Assembly (NCBI RefSeq): GCF_000411975.1
Contig: NZ_ASXG01000015.1
Location: 190,612 to 254,611 of the forward strand
Direction of reading: 5' to 3'
Origin: Amycolatopsis orientalis DSM 43388
GTDB taxonomy: Bacteria; Actinomycetota; Actinomycetes; Mycobacteriales; Pseudonocardiaceae
Length of the DNA stretch: 64,000 bases
In this document: piece after piece, positions 49,001 through 57,467 of the stretch
Position numbering within the stretch: the stretch's first letter is position 1
Layout of the letters: every line of letters begins with the position of its first letter
Notes under the pieces: generated by a model
Told to the model about the DNA's origin: nothing
What the model saw: the letters and a program-made list of their open reading frames with translations, nothing else
Database searches by the model: none
Program-made: the position numbers and the translations under genes

Positions 49001-50075
49001 GCACGGTCACGGTGAAAGTGACGCGGTCCCCTTCGCGCACCTGCGCGGGGGAGACCGCAGCGGTGACCGCCAAGGCCGGATGGATCACCGTGACAGTGGC
49101 CGAAGACTTGGCGGTGACCGGTCGGCCAGTCGCGTCAGTACCCGTCGCGGTGACGCTGTTTGTCGTGGTGCGCGCGGGTTTCGCGGTGCAGGAGTAGGTC
49201 TGCTCGGTGCCGGGGGTGAGCACGCCGAAGGACCGCGAGCATTCCGGCGTGGTGTCGTCGGTGACGTCCACTGGGTTGAGCGGACTGTCCCCGGTGTTGC
49301 GCACGGTGACCTTCCAGGTGACCTGATCCCCGCCGTGCACCACCGGCGGAACGGCCTCCTTCGAGACCGCTACCGCGGGCGTGATGAGGGGGACTTTCGC
49401 GTCCGCGGTCCAACTGACGACCTTGCCGAGCGGGTCGATCCCCTTCACGGTCGCACTGGCTCCGTCCGGCAGCGGCACGCTCGCCGCGCAGGTGCCGACC
49501 ACCGATTGCCCCGGCGCGAGGGATCCGATCGCGCGAGCGCACGAGGGGACCGCTGGGTCGCCAATGGTCACGTCGTGGAGCGGAACGTCGCCGGTATTGG
49601 TGGTCTTGAGCGTGAAGATGGCCTGATCGCCAGCACGGTAAGCCGGTTTGTCGACTTGTTGACTCAACAGCACGGCCGGACGGAGGACATCGACGTTGCT
49701 GCCCGCCGAAGCCGACAACCGCTCCCCGCCGGAACCCACGCCGGTCACCTTGACCGCGGAGACGAACCCCTGCTCCGGCGCGGTGAACGTGCATTGATAA
49801 CGCGTGCTGGCCCCTGGCGCCAAGGTGCCGATCTTCTTGCCGCACTGCGGGTTCTGCTCATCCACGACGTCCACATCGGACACCGCGTCCGAAGCCGGGT
49901 TCGTCACGCTCACCGTGAACGTCACCTGGTCGCCAACGTGCACCCGATGCGGTTCGGCGGCCGTCGCGACCTGCAACGCCTGCGCCGGCCGGGCCTGCGC
50001 CGCGGGCAGGGCAGCGGTCAGCAGAGTGGCCGTCAGGCCGAGGACTAAGAGCAGACGTTTCCCGGCCGAAACCAT
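46086..50075 (-). CDS. Secreted protein of 13 tandem DUF11-like Ig repeats
   Basis: A 1329-residue exported protein: a signal peptide (LLLVLGLTATLLTAALPAAQA) and then 13 tandem repeats of about 98-102 residues that fill the rest of the chain. Each repeat reads about like 'V..GD.VTFTVTVRNTGDVPL..V.V.D...P.C......LAPG....Y.CT...', the DUF11/CARDB-type Ig fold, and nearly every one has the same cysteine pair, probably a disulfide. There is no sortase motif, no C-terminal helix and no cell-wall anchor, so it is released or held by its partners. Function unknown; an adhesion, S-layer or matrix role is plausible. Confidence 0.87.
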   Translation of the reverse strand: MVSAGKRLLLVLGLTATLLTAALPAAQARPAQALQVATAAEPHRVHVGDQVTFTVSVTNPASDAVSDVDVVDEQNPQCGKKIGTLAPGASTRYQCTFTAPEQGFVSAVKVTGVGSGGERLSASAGSNVDVLRPAVLLSQQVDKPAYRAGDQAIFTLKTTNTGDVPLHDVTIGDPAVPSCARAIGSLAPGQSVVGTCAASVPLPDGASATVKGIDPLGKVVSWTADAKVPLITPAVAVSKEAVPPVVHGGDQVTWKVTVRNTGDSPLNPVDVTDDTTPECSRSFGVLTPGTEQTYSCTAKPARTTTNSVTATGTDATGRPVTAKSSATVTVIHPALAVTAAVSPAQVREGDRVTFTVTVRNAGDVPLDDVAVADDSVPGCVRKFGTLAPNAVETYKCEQLAPADDVTNTVVATGKDQLGTTQRATVEARVDVVHPTLEAAVAAAPAQVREGDHVTFTVTVRNSGDAELHDVTVADDRVAECARTLGTVAAQGKQTFTCGTVAGAQGFPNDLTVTGTDPTGRPVSAKASASFTVQHPAVSLTASVQGGPFRENDAVAVHVIVVNTGDVPLTGLAVTSMARAEGCAQQRDALAPGANWTFDCTTTAPSTDVTEALQVTAKPPVGAPVTAAAEAAIDVIHPLVTLAQSVAPAVVRPGAPATFTFTVTNAGDTELHDTQVADPAVPECVKRVGTLAPQAKQTYTCTRPATDDLTSDATVTGTDPSGRPVSATASAHVDVIHPAVQLAQTVAPTQVREGDEVTFTVTVRNSGDVPLTQVSIVDEKTPGCVRDLPALAAGEEQHYTCTVKAGQDGYSNTAKVTAADPIGGTVTATADAAFTVVHPGLALTKTVHGGPFRAGDPVTFTITATNTGDAPLTAVQVADQGSCAKDLDTLAPKANKAYDCTIPAPADDAVSTAHVTGTPPAGPPLTASADAHVDVIHPALTVTTSANPTVARAGDPLTVTVAVTNTGDVPLTAVTSNDPACTKKFDRLDPGAGQSYQCTVKAKPDDFTVVAALTGTDPTNRPVTASGSAKIDVIHPELALMKAAQPYEVRQGDKVTFSLLVRNVGDVPLTAVSVVDDRTPACGHQIPSLAPDAQLEYQCTITAGAEGFTNTAKATGTDPTQRTVSASAQASFKVKKPALTVAKHAAGSAYRADDAVPFEVVLTNTGDQPLHDVRVTGDPACGHTFAELPVGGTQRYQCVAPATALQTTATAAAPWGPPVTATGKADYVVLRPALDLRRDYLRQPIRPGDPVTYVSILRNTGDAPLHEVTVRDADPACSFTVPQLAPGEQVIRACTLSARADVTTTTSAIALDQTGRTVSTEATTTTKVGP

Positions 50076-50138
50076 GCGGGCAAGTTTTCCACCATCCGGT
50101 GACGCCGCGGCGATTTCCTACCCGGCAGTGGGATTACC

Positions 50139-50609
50139 TCACTCCGCTGAGCGATTGGTGAGACGCACGGTTGACTCGTGGGTGATGGCCGCTGCCTGTT
50201 CGAGAAAGCCGATCACCGTTTGGAGTTGCTCGTCGGAGTAGCCGTCCGCCACCGATTTGGTCGCCGAGACGATGTAGTCCCACAACGGCGCGGAGCGTTC
50301 GACGGTCGCCGGGTCGACTCGGACGAGAACCTTCCGCCGATCGTCTGGATGCGGCATTCGGTTGACGATGCCCTTGCGCTCGAGCCGGTCGACCAGCGCG
50401 GTGACGGACGCCGGCGCGAGCCCGGCGTACCCCGCCAGCTCCTTCGGAGTGAGCGGACCGAGCCGGGCGAGGTAGTCGGTGACCTTGCTTTCGACCGCGG
50501 ACAGCCCGCTCTGCTCAGCGATGGCGGTATGGAACATGACCGTCTCGGTCGACAGCTTCCGGGCCCGAAGCAGCAGCTCAGCGACCAGATCCTCGCGCTC
50601 GCTTGACAT
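50139..50609 (-). CDS. MarR-family transcriptional regulator
   Basis: A 156-residue MarR regulator. The winged helix reads LTPKELAGYAGLAPASVTALVDRLERKGIVNRMPHPDDRRKVLVRVDP (about 50-100), with the DDRR wing. It is divergent from the FAD monooxygenase gene, with 71 bases between the starts that contain a perfect 7+2+7 palindrome. It probably represses the monooxygenase and itself; the inducer is unknown, though substrates of aromatic hydroxylases are the usual kind. Confidence 0.9.
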   Translation of the reverse strand: MSSEREDLVAELLLRARKLSTETVMFHTAIAEQSGLSAVESKVTDYLARLGPLTPKELAGYAGLAPASVTALVDRLERKGIVNRMPHPDDRRKVLVRVDPATVERSAPLWDYIVSATKSVADGYSDEQLQTVIGFLEQAAAITHESTVRLTNRSAE

Positions 50610-50623
50610 GCCCCGAAGTCTAG

Positions 50624-50639
50624 CGAACTATTTAGTTCG
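50624..50639. promoter_or_regulatory. Putative MarR operator between marR and the monooxygenase gene
   Basis: CGAACTA-TT-TAGTTCG is a perfect palindrome 15-30 bases before the marR start. A looser copy, TTCG-ATAGAA-CGAA, follows at 50636-50649. The tight divergent spacing fits control of both genes by one MarR dimer. Confidence 0.75.
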
Positions 50640-50680
50640 ATAGAACGAATTACTTTCCAAGATATTCCAAGGGGTGAATC

Positions 50681-51877
50681 ATGTCGCGAGTCTTGATCGC
50701 GGGCGGGGGCATCGCGGGGGCGATCACCGCGATCGCGCTGCACGAGGTGGGGCACGAACCGGTGCTGTACGAGGCGTACGACCGCAGCGCGGAGGGGGTC
50801 GGCGCGTTTCTGACGCTCGCCGTGAACGGCCTCGACGCGCTGACGCCGTTGGGACTGAAACCGCTGGTCAAAGAGCTGGGTTTCGACACTCCGCGGATGA
50901 CGCTCGGGCTCGGCAACGGTCGCCGGCTCAGCGAGTTCCCGCTCGGCGGCCCGCTGCCGGACGGCACGGTGAGCCAGACCGTCCTGCGCTCCGACCTCTA
51001 CGTGGCGCTGCGCGACGAAGCGGTCAGACGCGGCGTGCCCACGGAGTTCGGCAAGCGGCTGACCGACGCCAAGCAGAACGCGGACGGCGTCACCGCGCTC
51101 TTCGCCGACGGCACGAAAGCCCACGGCGACCTGCTGATCGGCGCGGACGGGCTGCGGTCGACCGTCCGCCGGATCCTCGATCCCTCCGCGCCGTCGCCGC
51201 GGTACGTGCCGCTGCTCAACACCGGCGGTTTCGCGCGCGGGCTCGACCTCGACGACGAGCCGGGCGTCATGCACATGGTGTTCGGCCGCAGGGCGTTCTT
51301 CGCGCACGTGCTCGCTCCGGACGGCGCGGTCTGGTGGTTCGCGAACGTGCCGCACGCGAGCGAGCCGACGGAATCCGACCTCGCCGCGATGCGCGGCCCC
51401 GGCTGGCGGAAGCGGCTGCTCGACCTCGCCCGCCCGGATCGCACGCCGGCCACCGCGATCATCGAGGCCAGCGAAAACATCTACGAACCGTGGGCGACGT
51501 ACGACTTCCCGACGGTCCCGGTGTGGCACCGCGGCCGGATCGGCCTGATCGGCGATGCCGCGCACGCGACGTCACCGGCGGCCGGCCAGGGCGCGGCGAT
51601 GGCGATCGAGGACGCGGTGACGCTGGCGAGGTGCCTGCGCGACGTCTCCGCCCCGGCGACCGCGTTGACGACCTTCGAGGCGTTGCGCCGCGAGCGAGTG
51701 GAAGCCGTTGTGGCCCAAGGCAAACGCAACGGCGATGCCAAAGCCCCGGGCCCGATCGGCCGCGTGCTCCGGGATTTCTTCATCACGCGCGCGCTGCGCA
51801 AACCGGCGGGCGACGACCCGAACCGGTTCATGTGGGACCACCGGATCGACTGGGCGGCCCCGGTGCGGGCGGCCTAG
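50681..51877 (+). CDS. FAD-dependent monooxygenase (PHBH type)
   Basis: A 398-residue class A flavoprotein hydroxylase. The FAD motifs are [16 protein letters not shown] (GxGxxG), the DG motif in [15 protein letters not shown] (about 153-165) and the GD motif in [32 protein letters not shown]. The family hydroxylates aromatic or polyketide rings using NAD(P)H and O2. It is shorter than known rifampin monooxygenases (about 475), so I do not call it Rox. It has a good Shine-Dalgarno (CAAGGGGTGA) and a divergent MarR partner. Its last 4 bases overlap the convergent dcd gene. Confidence 0.9.
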   Translation: MSRVLIAGGGIAGAITAIALHEVGHEPVLYEAYDRSAEGVGAFLTLAVNGLDALTPLGLKPLVKELGFDTPRMTLGLGNGRRLSEFPLGGPLPDGTVSQTVLRSDLYVALRDEAVRRGVPTEFGKRLTDAKQNADGVTALFADGTKAHGDLLIGADGLRSTVRRILDPSAPSPRYVPLLNTGGFARGLDLDDEPGVMHMVFGRRAFFAHVLAPDGAVWWFANVPHASEPTESDLAAMRGPGWRKRLLDLARPDRTPATAIIEASENIYEPWATYDFPTVPVWHRGRIGLIGDAAHATSPAAGQGAAMAIEDAVTLARCLRDVSAPATALTTFEALRRERVEAVVAQGKRNGDAKAPGPIGRVLRDFFITRALRKPAGDDPNRFMWDHRIDWAAPVRAA

Positions 51878-52455
51878 CGCCAGGTGTCGACGCGGTGGAA
51901 GTTCTTGTACGCACGGCTGGGCGTCGGCCCGCGCTGCCCCTGGTAGCGGGAGCCCGCCTCGCTGGAGCCGTACGGGAATTCCGCGGAACTGGACAGCCGG
52001 AAAATGCACAGCTGGCCGATTTTCATCCCGGGCCACAGCGTGATCGGCAGGTTCGCGACGTTCGACAGCTCGAGCGTGATGTGCCCGGAGAAGCCGGGGT
52101 CGATGAAGCCCGCGGTGGAGTGGGTGAGCAGCCCGAGGCGGCCGAGGGAGGATTTGCCCTCGAGCCGTCCGGCGAGGTCGTCGGCGAGCCGGACCTGCTC
52201 GAACGTGGACCCGAGCACGAACTCGCCGGGGTGCAGCACGAACGGCTCGTCGCCCTCTTTTTCGACCAGCGAGGTCAGCTCGTCCTGCTGCAGCTGCGGG
52301 TCGATGTGGGTGTATTTGCTGTTGTCGAAGACCCGGAAGTACCGGTCGAGCCGGACGTCGATGCTGGACGGCTGGACCATGGCAGGGTCGAAGGGGTCGA
52401 TGCCGAGACGGTCGGCGTCGAGCTCTTTGCGGAGGTCACGGTCACTGAGCAGCAC
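51874..52455 (-). CDS. dcd: dCTP deaminase (probably dUMP-forming)
   Basis: A 193-residue trimeric enzyme that turns dCTP into dUTP and, in actinobacteria, on to dUMP, feeding thymidylate synthesis. The family core is [35 protein letters not shown], with [18 protein letters not shown] near the N-terminus and the closing [14 protein letters not shown]. The bifunctional (dUMP-forming) call rests on the M. tuberculosis relative, not on a residue I can prove. Its first 14 bases overlap the end of the upstream oxygenase gene on the same strand. Confidence 0.96.
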   Translation of the reverse strand: MLLSDRDLRKELDADRLGIDPFDPAMVQPSSIDVRLDRYFRVFDNSKYTHIDPQLQQDELTSLVEKEGDEPFVLHPGEFVLGSTFEQVRLADDLAGRLEGKSSLGRLGLLTHSTAGFIDPGFSGHITLELSNVANLPITLWPGMKIGQLCIFRLSSSAEFPYGSSEAGSRYQGQRGPTPSRAYKNFHRVDTWR

Positions 52456-53650
52456 GGATGCAGCCTATCGGGCGGCTGGGCACGGCCGGGGCGCCCCTCC
52501 GCTCGAAGACCGCGTTCATCCGCTTGAGGTACCGCCGGCGGCCGAACGCGCCGAGCGCTTCCTGCAGCGCAGTCGCCCCGGGAATGAGCTGGCGGACGGT
52601 TTCCGCCGCGTAATTCACGCCGGCGGCGGCGAGCACCGCGGCCTGCGCGACCGGGTTGTCCGGCAGCCCGAGAAAGTCGGCGTTGTCGCGCCCGAGCACG
52701 AGCCGGCTGATCGCGGAATGCACGCCGACGTTCACCTGCGCGAGCACTTTGCCGGCGGCCCCGCGCCCCTCGCCGATCGCCGCGTGCGCGTCGACAAGGG
52801 CGCGGGCGAGCCGTTTGGAGTCGTCGTCGGGGATGAACTCGGTCGCGGCGAGCATCCAGAGCAACCGCCAGGCGTCGTCCTCGTCGGCGGGCAGGAGTTC
52901 GTCGTCGACGCCCATCAGCCAGCCGACGTAACGCCAAAGATGCAGGATGTCGGCCTTCTCGCGGGCGGTGTAGCGGAGGCCGAGCAGCTGCGTGCCGAAG
53001 ACGTAGACGAGCGAGAAGAGCAGGAGAGTGCCCGCGGTCTGCACCTGATTGACCGGCCGGTCCCACCGGTCGTAATCCCAGTCGGGCCGGCTGTTCATCG
53101 CGCGCCGGACGTGCGCGTGCACGAGCCGGATCCGCAAGGCGGCTTGATATCCCGTGCGGTGCTTCTCGAGCGCCCCTGGAGTCGTGACGTCAATCCACCA
53201 CGCCGCGGTCTCCACCAGCCGCCGCGGTGCCCGATGCTCGATCTCGCCGGTGCCGACCAGCGATTTCGTCGCGCGGGAGGCCAGGTAGCCGCCCATGAGC
53301 GACATGTCGCCGAGAGGGAAGAGACCAAGCAGCCCGGCGCGGGTGATCGCCTTCGCGCCGCTGACGAGCCTTTGGTGATCGACCCAGTACGGAGTGGCTT
53401 CCACGTGGTCGATGAAGTCCTGCAGCTCAGGCGGCGCCTGGCCGCCACCGAGCGCCTCCTCAACCCGACTTCGCTGGCGCGGCTCCCGGTGCAGCCACTC
53501 GACGACCGCGTCGGCCAGATCGTCCTGCTGCTGGGCGAAGCTCCGGAGCCGCTTGATCTGGCCTTCGTCGGCGGTGGCGCCCCGGGTCCGGGCGGCCAGG
53601 CGGAACCCGCCTTGGCGGAACATCTCCGGGGGCATCTCGGGGTCGTCCAT
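52442..53650 (-). CDS. Oxygenase MpaB/Lcp-like family protein (DUF2236)
   Basis: A 402-residue protein of the MpaB / latex-clearing-protein superfamily, haem-dependent oxygenases some of which cleave polyisoprene. The DUF2236-type core spans [36 protein letters not shown], then [22 protein letters not shown] with the conserved Arg and His of the haem pocket, and [35 protein letters not shown]. It has no signal peptide. The start at ATG 53650 has GGAGGT 5 bases upstream; the longer reading to 53830 is false, because it runs antisense through the tRNA gene. The oxidised substrate is unknown. Confidence 0.87.
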   Translation of the reverse strand: MDDPEMPPEMFRQGGFRLAARTRGATADEGQIKRLRSFAQQQDDLADAVVEWLHREPRQRSRVEEALGGGQAPPELQDFIDHVEATPYWVDHQRLVSGAKAITRAGLLGLFPLGDMSLMGGYLASRATKSLVGTGEIEHRAPRRLVETAAWWIDVTTPGALEKHRTGYQAALRIRLVHAHVRRAMNSRPDWDYDRWDRPVNQVQTAGTLLLFSLVYVFGTQLLGLRYTAREKADILHLWRYVGWLMGVDDELLPADEDDAWRLLWMLAATEFIPDDDSKRLARALVDAHAAIGEGRGAAGKVLAQVNVGVHSAISRLVLGRDNADFLGLPDNPVAQAAVLAAAGVNYAAETVRQLIPGATALQEALGAFGRRRYLKRMNAVFERRGAPAVPSRPIGCIRAAQ

Positions 53651-53764
53651 CGCGCACCTCCGCACCGTGGGTCGACAACAAGTGTTGTCACTTCGCTGGC
53701 GGAGCGTCAAGACGTGCCCCGCTGGACATGGGGGTGCCGCGGTTGTGTATGCTGGCTGGGCACT

Positions 53765-53835
53765 GCGGATGTAGTTCAATGGTAGAACATCAGCTTCCCA
53801 AGCTGAATACGCGGGTTCGATTCCCGTCATCCGCT
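53765..53835 (+). tRNA. tRNA-Gly (CCC)
   Basis: A 71-base cloverleaf. The acceptor arms are GCGGATG and CATCCGC with T as the discriminator base. The anticodon arm TCAGC-TTCCCAA-GCTGA gives anticodon CCC, and the T arm holds GGGTTCGATTCCC. CCA is not encoded. A strong terminator follows at 53857-53900. There is no integrase or attachment-site duplication beside it. Confidence 0.97.
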
Positions 53836-53856
53836 CTCTTGGCTGTTTCAGCAGCT

Positions 53857-53900
53857 CAGTAGGGGCGCTTTCCGGAATGGTAAGCGCCCCTACTGCTTTT
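53857..53900 (+). terminator. Terminator downstream of tRNA-Gly
   Basis: A 14-bp perfect stem, CAGTAGGGGCGCTT (53857-53870) with AAGCGCCCCTACTG (53882-53895), followed by CTTTT. It starts 22 bases after the tRNA. Confidence 0.93.
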
Positions 53901-54122
53901 CTCCGGGACCATTTCGCGGCGCTATTTCCGCTCTCGGTGCGGAGCGAGCGGGCGGCACCTCAGAGGCCGGGCGCTTTGGCCAGGTTGGTGCGGAACCACC
54001 GCCGCGGCCGCGATCGGCGTTGCGTCATCGGTTGCGAATGCCGCAGCGTTCGGAGAAGGGGTGTCCATCATGGACGCTAAGTGCTCACGCATCCCGCTGC
54101 CCGACCCGGTTGCCACCTGGGT

Positions 54123-55505
54123 TTATCCCGCCTCGGTCATCGCGTCTTCCCTCGGGGCCGACGAAGCAGCCCTCCGGTGAAACCAGAACAACCCGCACAG
54201 CACCGCCAGCCACACGACGCCCACGATCAACGCCAAGCGAGTGTCCTCGGCGAACGCCATCACCACGAAGATGAACACCATGAACACCATCGTCAGCACC
54301 TGACCCACCGGCCAGAACGGCACCGGGAAGGCCAGCTCGGCGGCAGGCGACGAGCGGCGAGACCGGTAGTGCGTAAGCAGGATCATGAACCAAACCCACA
54401 CCGTCGCGAACGTGCCTACCGAGGCGATCAGCAGGAAAGCGCTGTCCGGCAACAGGTAGTTCAACACCACAGCCAGGCTCAAAGCCGCAGCGACCACCAG
54501 GACGGTCATCCACGGGATGCCATTGCGCGTAACCCGGGCCATGACCGCGGGGGCTTGGCCACGACGAGCCAAACCGTAGATCATTCGGCCGGCGCCGAAG
54601 ATGTCGCTGTTGATCGCGGACAGCGCGGCGGTGACCACGACGATGTTCAAAACCGTTGCGGCGGAGTGCAAACCCAGCCCGGCGAAGATTTGCACGAAGG
54701 GGCTGCCGGAGGTGCTGATCGTGTTCCACGGGTTCAGCATCATGATGATCGCCAAAGTCGCCACGTAGAAAAGCAGCACCCGAACGGGAACCGTGTTGAC
54801 CGCCTTGGGCATGGCGGTGCGCGGGTCTTCCGACTCGGCCGCGGTGAGGCCCAGGATTTCCGTGCCGCCGAAGGCGAACATCACCAGGGCGAACGATCCC
54901 AGGAAACCGCCAACACCATTGGGGAACCAGCCGCCGTGGGACCACAGGTTGGTGACGCTGCCGGAATCACCGCCGAGGCCGAAGAGCAGGATTGCCGCGC
55001 CGCCGAGGATCATCGCGACGATCGCGACCACCTTCACCAGGGTGAACCAGAACTCCAGTTCACCGTAAACCCGTACGCTGACCAGGTTCGCGGCGGCGAT
55101 GACCAGAATCGTCAGCACCACCCAGATCCAGCGCGGCACCTCGGGGAACCAGAATCCCATGTACACCGCCAAAGCCGTGACGTCCGCGACGCAGACGATC
55201 ACCATCTCGAACGCGTACGTCCAGCCGGTCAGGAAGCCGGCTAACGGGCCCAGGTGTTTCCGCGCGTATTCGCCGAACGAGCCGGGTGCCGGATCGTTGA
55301 CGGCCATCTCGCCCAAAGCGCGCAGCACGAAGAAAATCGCCGCGCCACCGATCAGATACGCCAGCAGGACGGACGGCCCGGCCTTGGCGATCGTGTCCGA
55401 GGAGCCGTAGAACAATCCGGTGCCGATCGCCGAGCCCAAGGCGATGAACCGGATGTGCCTGCCGTTCAACCGGCGGCTCAAACCATCCCCGGACTTCGTC
55501 GTCAT
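54123..55505 (-). CDS. Amino-acid permease (APC superfamily)
   Basis: A 460-residue, 12-helix transporter of the amino acid-polyamine-organocation superfamily, AroP/ProY-like. The entry motif is [32 protein letters not shown] and the second is [52 protein letters not shown]. The region [28 protein letters not shown] is also typical. It should import an amino acid with protons; which one cannot be read. The ATG has GGGAGGT 9 bases before it. There are 220 bases of unexplained sequence between its end and the tRNA terminator. Confidence 0.93.
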   Translation of the reverse strand: MTTKSGDGLSRRLNGRHIRFIALGSAIGTGLFYGSSDTIAKAGPSVLLAYLIGGAAIFFVLRALGEMAVNDPAPGSFGEYARKHLGPLAGFLTGWTYAFEMVIVCVADVTALAVYMGFWFPEVPRWIWVVLTILVIAAANLVSVRVYGELEFWFTLVKVVAIVAMILGGAAILLFGLGGDSGSVTNLWSHGGWFPNGVGGFLGSFALVMFAFGGTEILGLTAAESEDPRTAMPKAVNTVPVRVLLFYVATLAIIMMLNPWNTISTSGSPFVQIFAGLGLHSAATVLNIVVVTAALSAINSDIFGAGRMIYGLARRGQAPAVMARVTRNGIPWMTVLVVAAALSLAVVLNYLLPDSAFLLIASVGTFATVWVWFMILLTHYRSRRSSPAAELAFPVPFWPVGQVLTMVFMVFIFVVMAFAEDTRLALIVGVVWLAVLCGLFWFHRRAASSAPREDAMTEAG

Positions 55506-55645
55506 CGACGCCTACCTCCCGAAATCGGCGGCCCGCGGCGCAGCGGCGCGCGAGCGGGTCGGCACAGTAGAACTGATCCGGCCCCGGCCGCCCAACCTAC
55601 GACGACGGGAAAGCGTCTGCGATTTCAGACGGTCCACAAAGGACG

Positions 55646-56296
55646 TCAGCCTTCCACCAATTCCCACGGCGCGCCCGGCTCGGCGCGGTCGAACACCTGG
55701 CCCGGCGCGGCGAGCAGGGTCGGCACGACGTCCGGGTACAGCCGCACGACGTGTTCCAGTTCCAGGCCTTCCACCTCGAAGTCCTCCGCCTCGGGGACCT
55801 CGAACCCGACGAACAGCCACGTCCCGTCCTGCTCGCGGACGACCTGGCGGACCGCCCGCGCCGGAGCGTCGGCGGTCGTGCCGATCTCGGTCAAGCCGGT
55901 GCTCAGCTGCACTTCTTCCAGCGGCGAACCAGGATGCGTCCAGGCGGCGATCCGGGCTTCGCGGTGGGCGAGGTCCTCGTCCACGTCATCGGAATCCGAC
56001 ACCGAGCTGAGCAGCCAGGTCCGCCGTTCCGGATCCCAGTCCGCGGCCATCCCGGCCGGCACGCCGGCCAGCGCGACCAAGTGCGGCAGCAGGGTCACCG
56101 CCTCGCGCAGAGCCATCGCGCCGAACAGCTGGCGGTTGACCTCCATGTCCTCTTCGAACTCGGCGCCGTCGCTGATGAACCAGTCGTCGTCATCGTCGAG
56201 GACGACGAAGGCCAGCTTCTCCGGATGATCCACCAGCTCGTGCGCGATGATCACCGGGGATTCCGGGTCCTGCCGCAGCGGCCATCGTTCGGACAT
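55646..56296 (-). CDS. DUF2185/Imm33-like protein, two modules (copy 2)
   Basis: A 216-residue acidic cytoplasmic protein, paralogue of the gene immediately upstream. Each half looks like a DUF2185-type module (the family now includes Imm33 immunity proteins): first half IIAHELVDHPEKLAFVVLDDDDDWFISDGAEF...LLPHLVALAGVPAGMAADWD, second half DGTWLFVGFEV...VVRLYPDVVPTLLAAPGQVFDRA. I base this on pattern memory, so it is tentative. The start is ATG 56296, two bases after the upstream gene ends. No toxin gene is in sight. Confidence 0.7.
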   Translation of the reverse strand: MSERWPLRQDPESPVIIAHELVDHPEKLAFVVLDDDDDWFISDGAEFEEDMEVNRQLFGAMALREAVTLLPHLVALAGVPAGMAADWDPERRTWLLSSVSDSDDVDEDLAHREARIAAWTHPGSPLEEVQLSTGLTEIGTTADAPARAVRQVVREQDGTWLFVGFEVPEAEDFEVEGLELEHVVRLYPDVVPTLLAAPGQVFDRAEPGAPWELVEG

Positions 56297-56298
56297 CT

Positions 56299-56967
56299 TC
56301 ACTCCCCGTCGTCGATTACCTGCAACCACTCGGCATCCGGCGCCTCGCGGAAAAACACTTCCCCCGGCTCCGCGTCCAGCAGCTCGACCACGTCCGGATA
56401 CAGCTCCGCCACGTGCCCGAGTTCCAGGGTGTCAACCTCGACCTCGGTCTGCTCATCGGGGTCCGGCACCTCGAAGCCGACGAACATCCACGTGCCGTCT
56501 TCTTCCCGGTTCGCATAACGCACGCCGCGGGCCGGTGCGTCCGCCGCGGTGGCGATCTCCGTCAACCCGAGACTGAGGTACGCCTTGTCCGTCGGCGACC
56601 CGGGATGCGGCCAGTCCGCGACGCGAGCCGCCCGTCGCGCGGAAGCTTCCTCGTCGTCGTGCGGATCGGTCGGCGAGAGCAGTTCCCAGGTCGCGGTCTC
56701 CGCGTTCCAGTTCGCGCCCATCCCGGCGGGCAGCTCGGCCAGCGCGGTCAGCTGTGGCACCAACTCGACGGTGTCGTGCAGGCACATCGAGGCGTACCGC
56801 TCGCGGTTGCGCTCCGCGTCGCCGCTGAGCTTGGAGCCGTCGCTGACCAGCCAGTCGTCTTCCTCGTCCAGCAGCACGTATTCGAGCCGCTCCGGATGCT
56901 CGACCAGACTCTGCGCGACGATCACCGCGGCGCGCGGATCCTGCCGCATCAGCCAGTCTTCGGACAT
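56299..56967 (-). CDS. DUF2185/Imm33-like protein, two modules (copy 1)
   Basis: A 222-residue acidic protein, first of a tandem pair. It shares with its downstream neighbour the blocks RQDPRAAVIVAQSLVEHPERLEYVLLDEEDDWLVSDGSK, LVPQLTALAELPAGMGANWN, WPHPGSPTDKAYLSLGLTEIATAADAPARGVR and LELGHVAELYPDVVELLDAEPGEVF. The DW-xxS, P-x-G and Y-PD-V...P-G-x-F positions recur in both halves, so each protein is a two-module repeat. The start is the ATG at 56967. Function unknown; an immunity role is only an analogy. Confidence 0.7.
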   Translation of the reverse strand: MSEDWLMRQDPRAAVIVAQSLVEHPERLEYVLLDEEDDWLVSDGSKLSGDAERNRERYASMCLHDTVELVPQLTALAELPAGMGANWNAETATWELLSPTDPHDDEEASARRAARVADWPHPGSPTDKAYLSLGLTEIATAADAPARGVRYANREEDGTWMFVGFEVPDPDEQTEVEVDTLELGHVAELYPDVVELLDAEPGEVFFREAPDAEWLQVIDDGE

Positions 56968-57081
56968 GCCCGCTCCCCACCTCGCGTCCCCGTGCGGGCC
57001 CATCCCACCAGACCCGTCCGCTCAGGTGCACAGCGCGTCTCCGGCAGGAAATTCCACGTACGTTGGATTAGGCTCGGCGGC

Positions 57082-57459
57082 ATGGTGCTGCCCGAACGTC
57101 TCGCCCGGTTCAACCGCGTGGTCACCAACCGGGTCACGAAACCCTTCGCCGACAAACTGCCCGGATTCGGGGTGGTCGTGCACCGCGGCCGGAAGTCCGG
57201 CCGCGAATTCCGCACCCCGCTCAACGTCTTCCGCACCGACGACGGCTTCGTCGTCGCGCTCACCTACGGACCGGACTCCGACTGGGTTCGCAACGTCCGC
57301 ACGGCGGGCGAGGCGGAGCTGATCACCCGCGGCCGTAAATACCGCGTGCGTGATCCAGAACTCGTGCATGATGAGTCGCGCCGGCCGATGCCGCCCGGGG
57401 TGCGGCAGTTCCTCGGACTGGTCGGCGTCACGGATTTCCTTGTGCTGAAACGAGAATAA
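57082..57459 (+). CDS. Nitroreductase-like deazaflavin (F420)-dependent family protein
   Basis: A 125-residue protein with the split beta-barrel pattern of the DUF385/Ddn family: an N-terminal helix (RLARFNRVVTNRVTKPFADKLPGFGVVVHRGRKSGREFRTPLNVF), GFVVALTYGPDSDWVRNVRTAGEAELITRG and a closing FLVLKRE. Members bind coenzyme F420 and reduce nitro compounds, quinones or other acceptors in mycobacteria and relatives. Substrate unknown. It is followed 8 bases later by an acetyltransferase gene. Confidence 0.88.
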   Translation: MVLPERLARFNRVVTNRVTKPFADKLPGFGVVVHRGRKSGREFRTPLNVFRTDDGFVVALTYGPDSDWVRNVRTAGEAELITRGRKYRVRDPELVHDESRRPMPPGVRQFLGLVGVTDFLVLKRE

Positions 57460-57467
57460 GGGGCGGG

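Noticed and set aside
50681..51877. Rifampin monooxygenase (Rox)
   Set aside because: The class A hydroxylase is about 80 residues shorter than Rox proteins and has no RAE upstream.
53651..53830. N-terminal extension of the MpaB-like gene (TGIEPAYSAWE...)
   Set aside because: It is antisense tRNA-Gly: such text is a known artefact. The ATG at 53650 has a textbook ribosome site.
53901..54122. Possible gene or integration scar between tRNA-Gly and the permease gene
   Set aside because: No integrase, no duplicated tRNA 3' end and no family in the short frames; I see nothing supportable.
55646..56967. Toxin-antitoxin module
   Set aside because: Both proteins are similar, acidic and of equal type; there is no toxin-like partner, only a tandem duplication.
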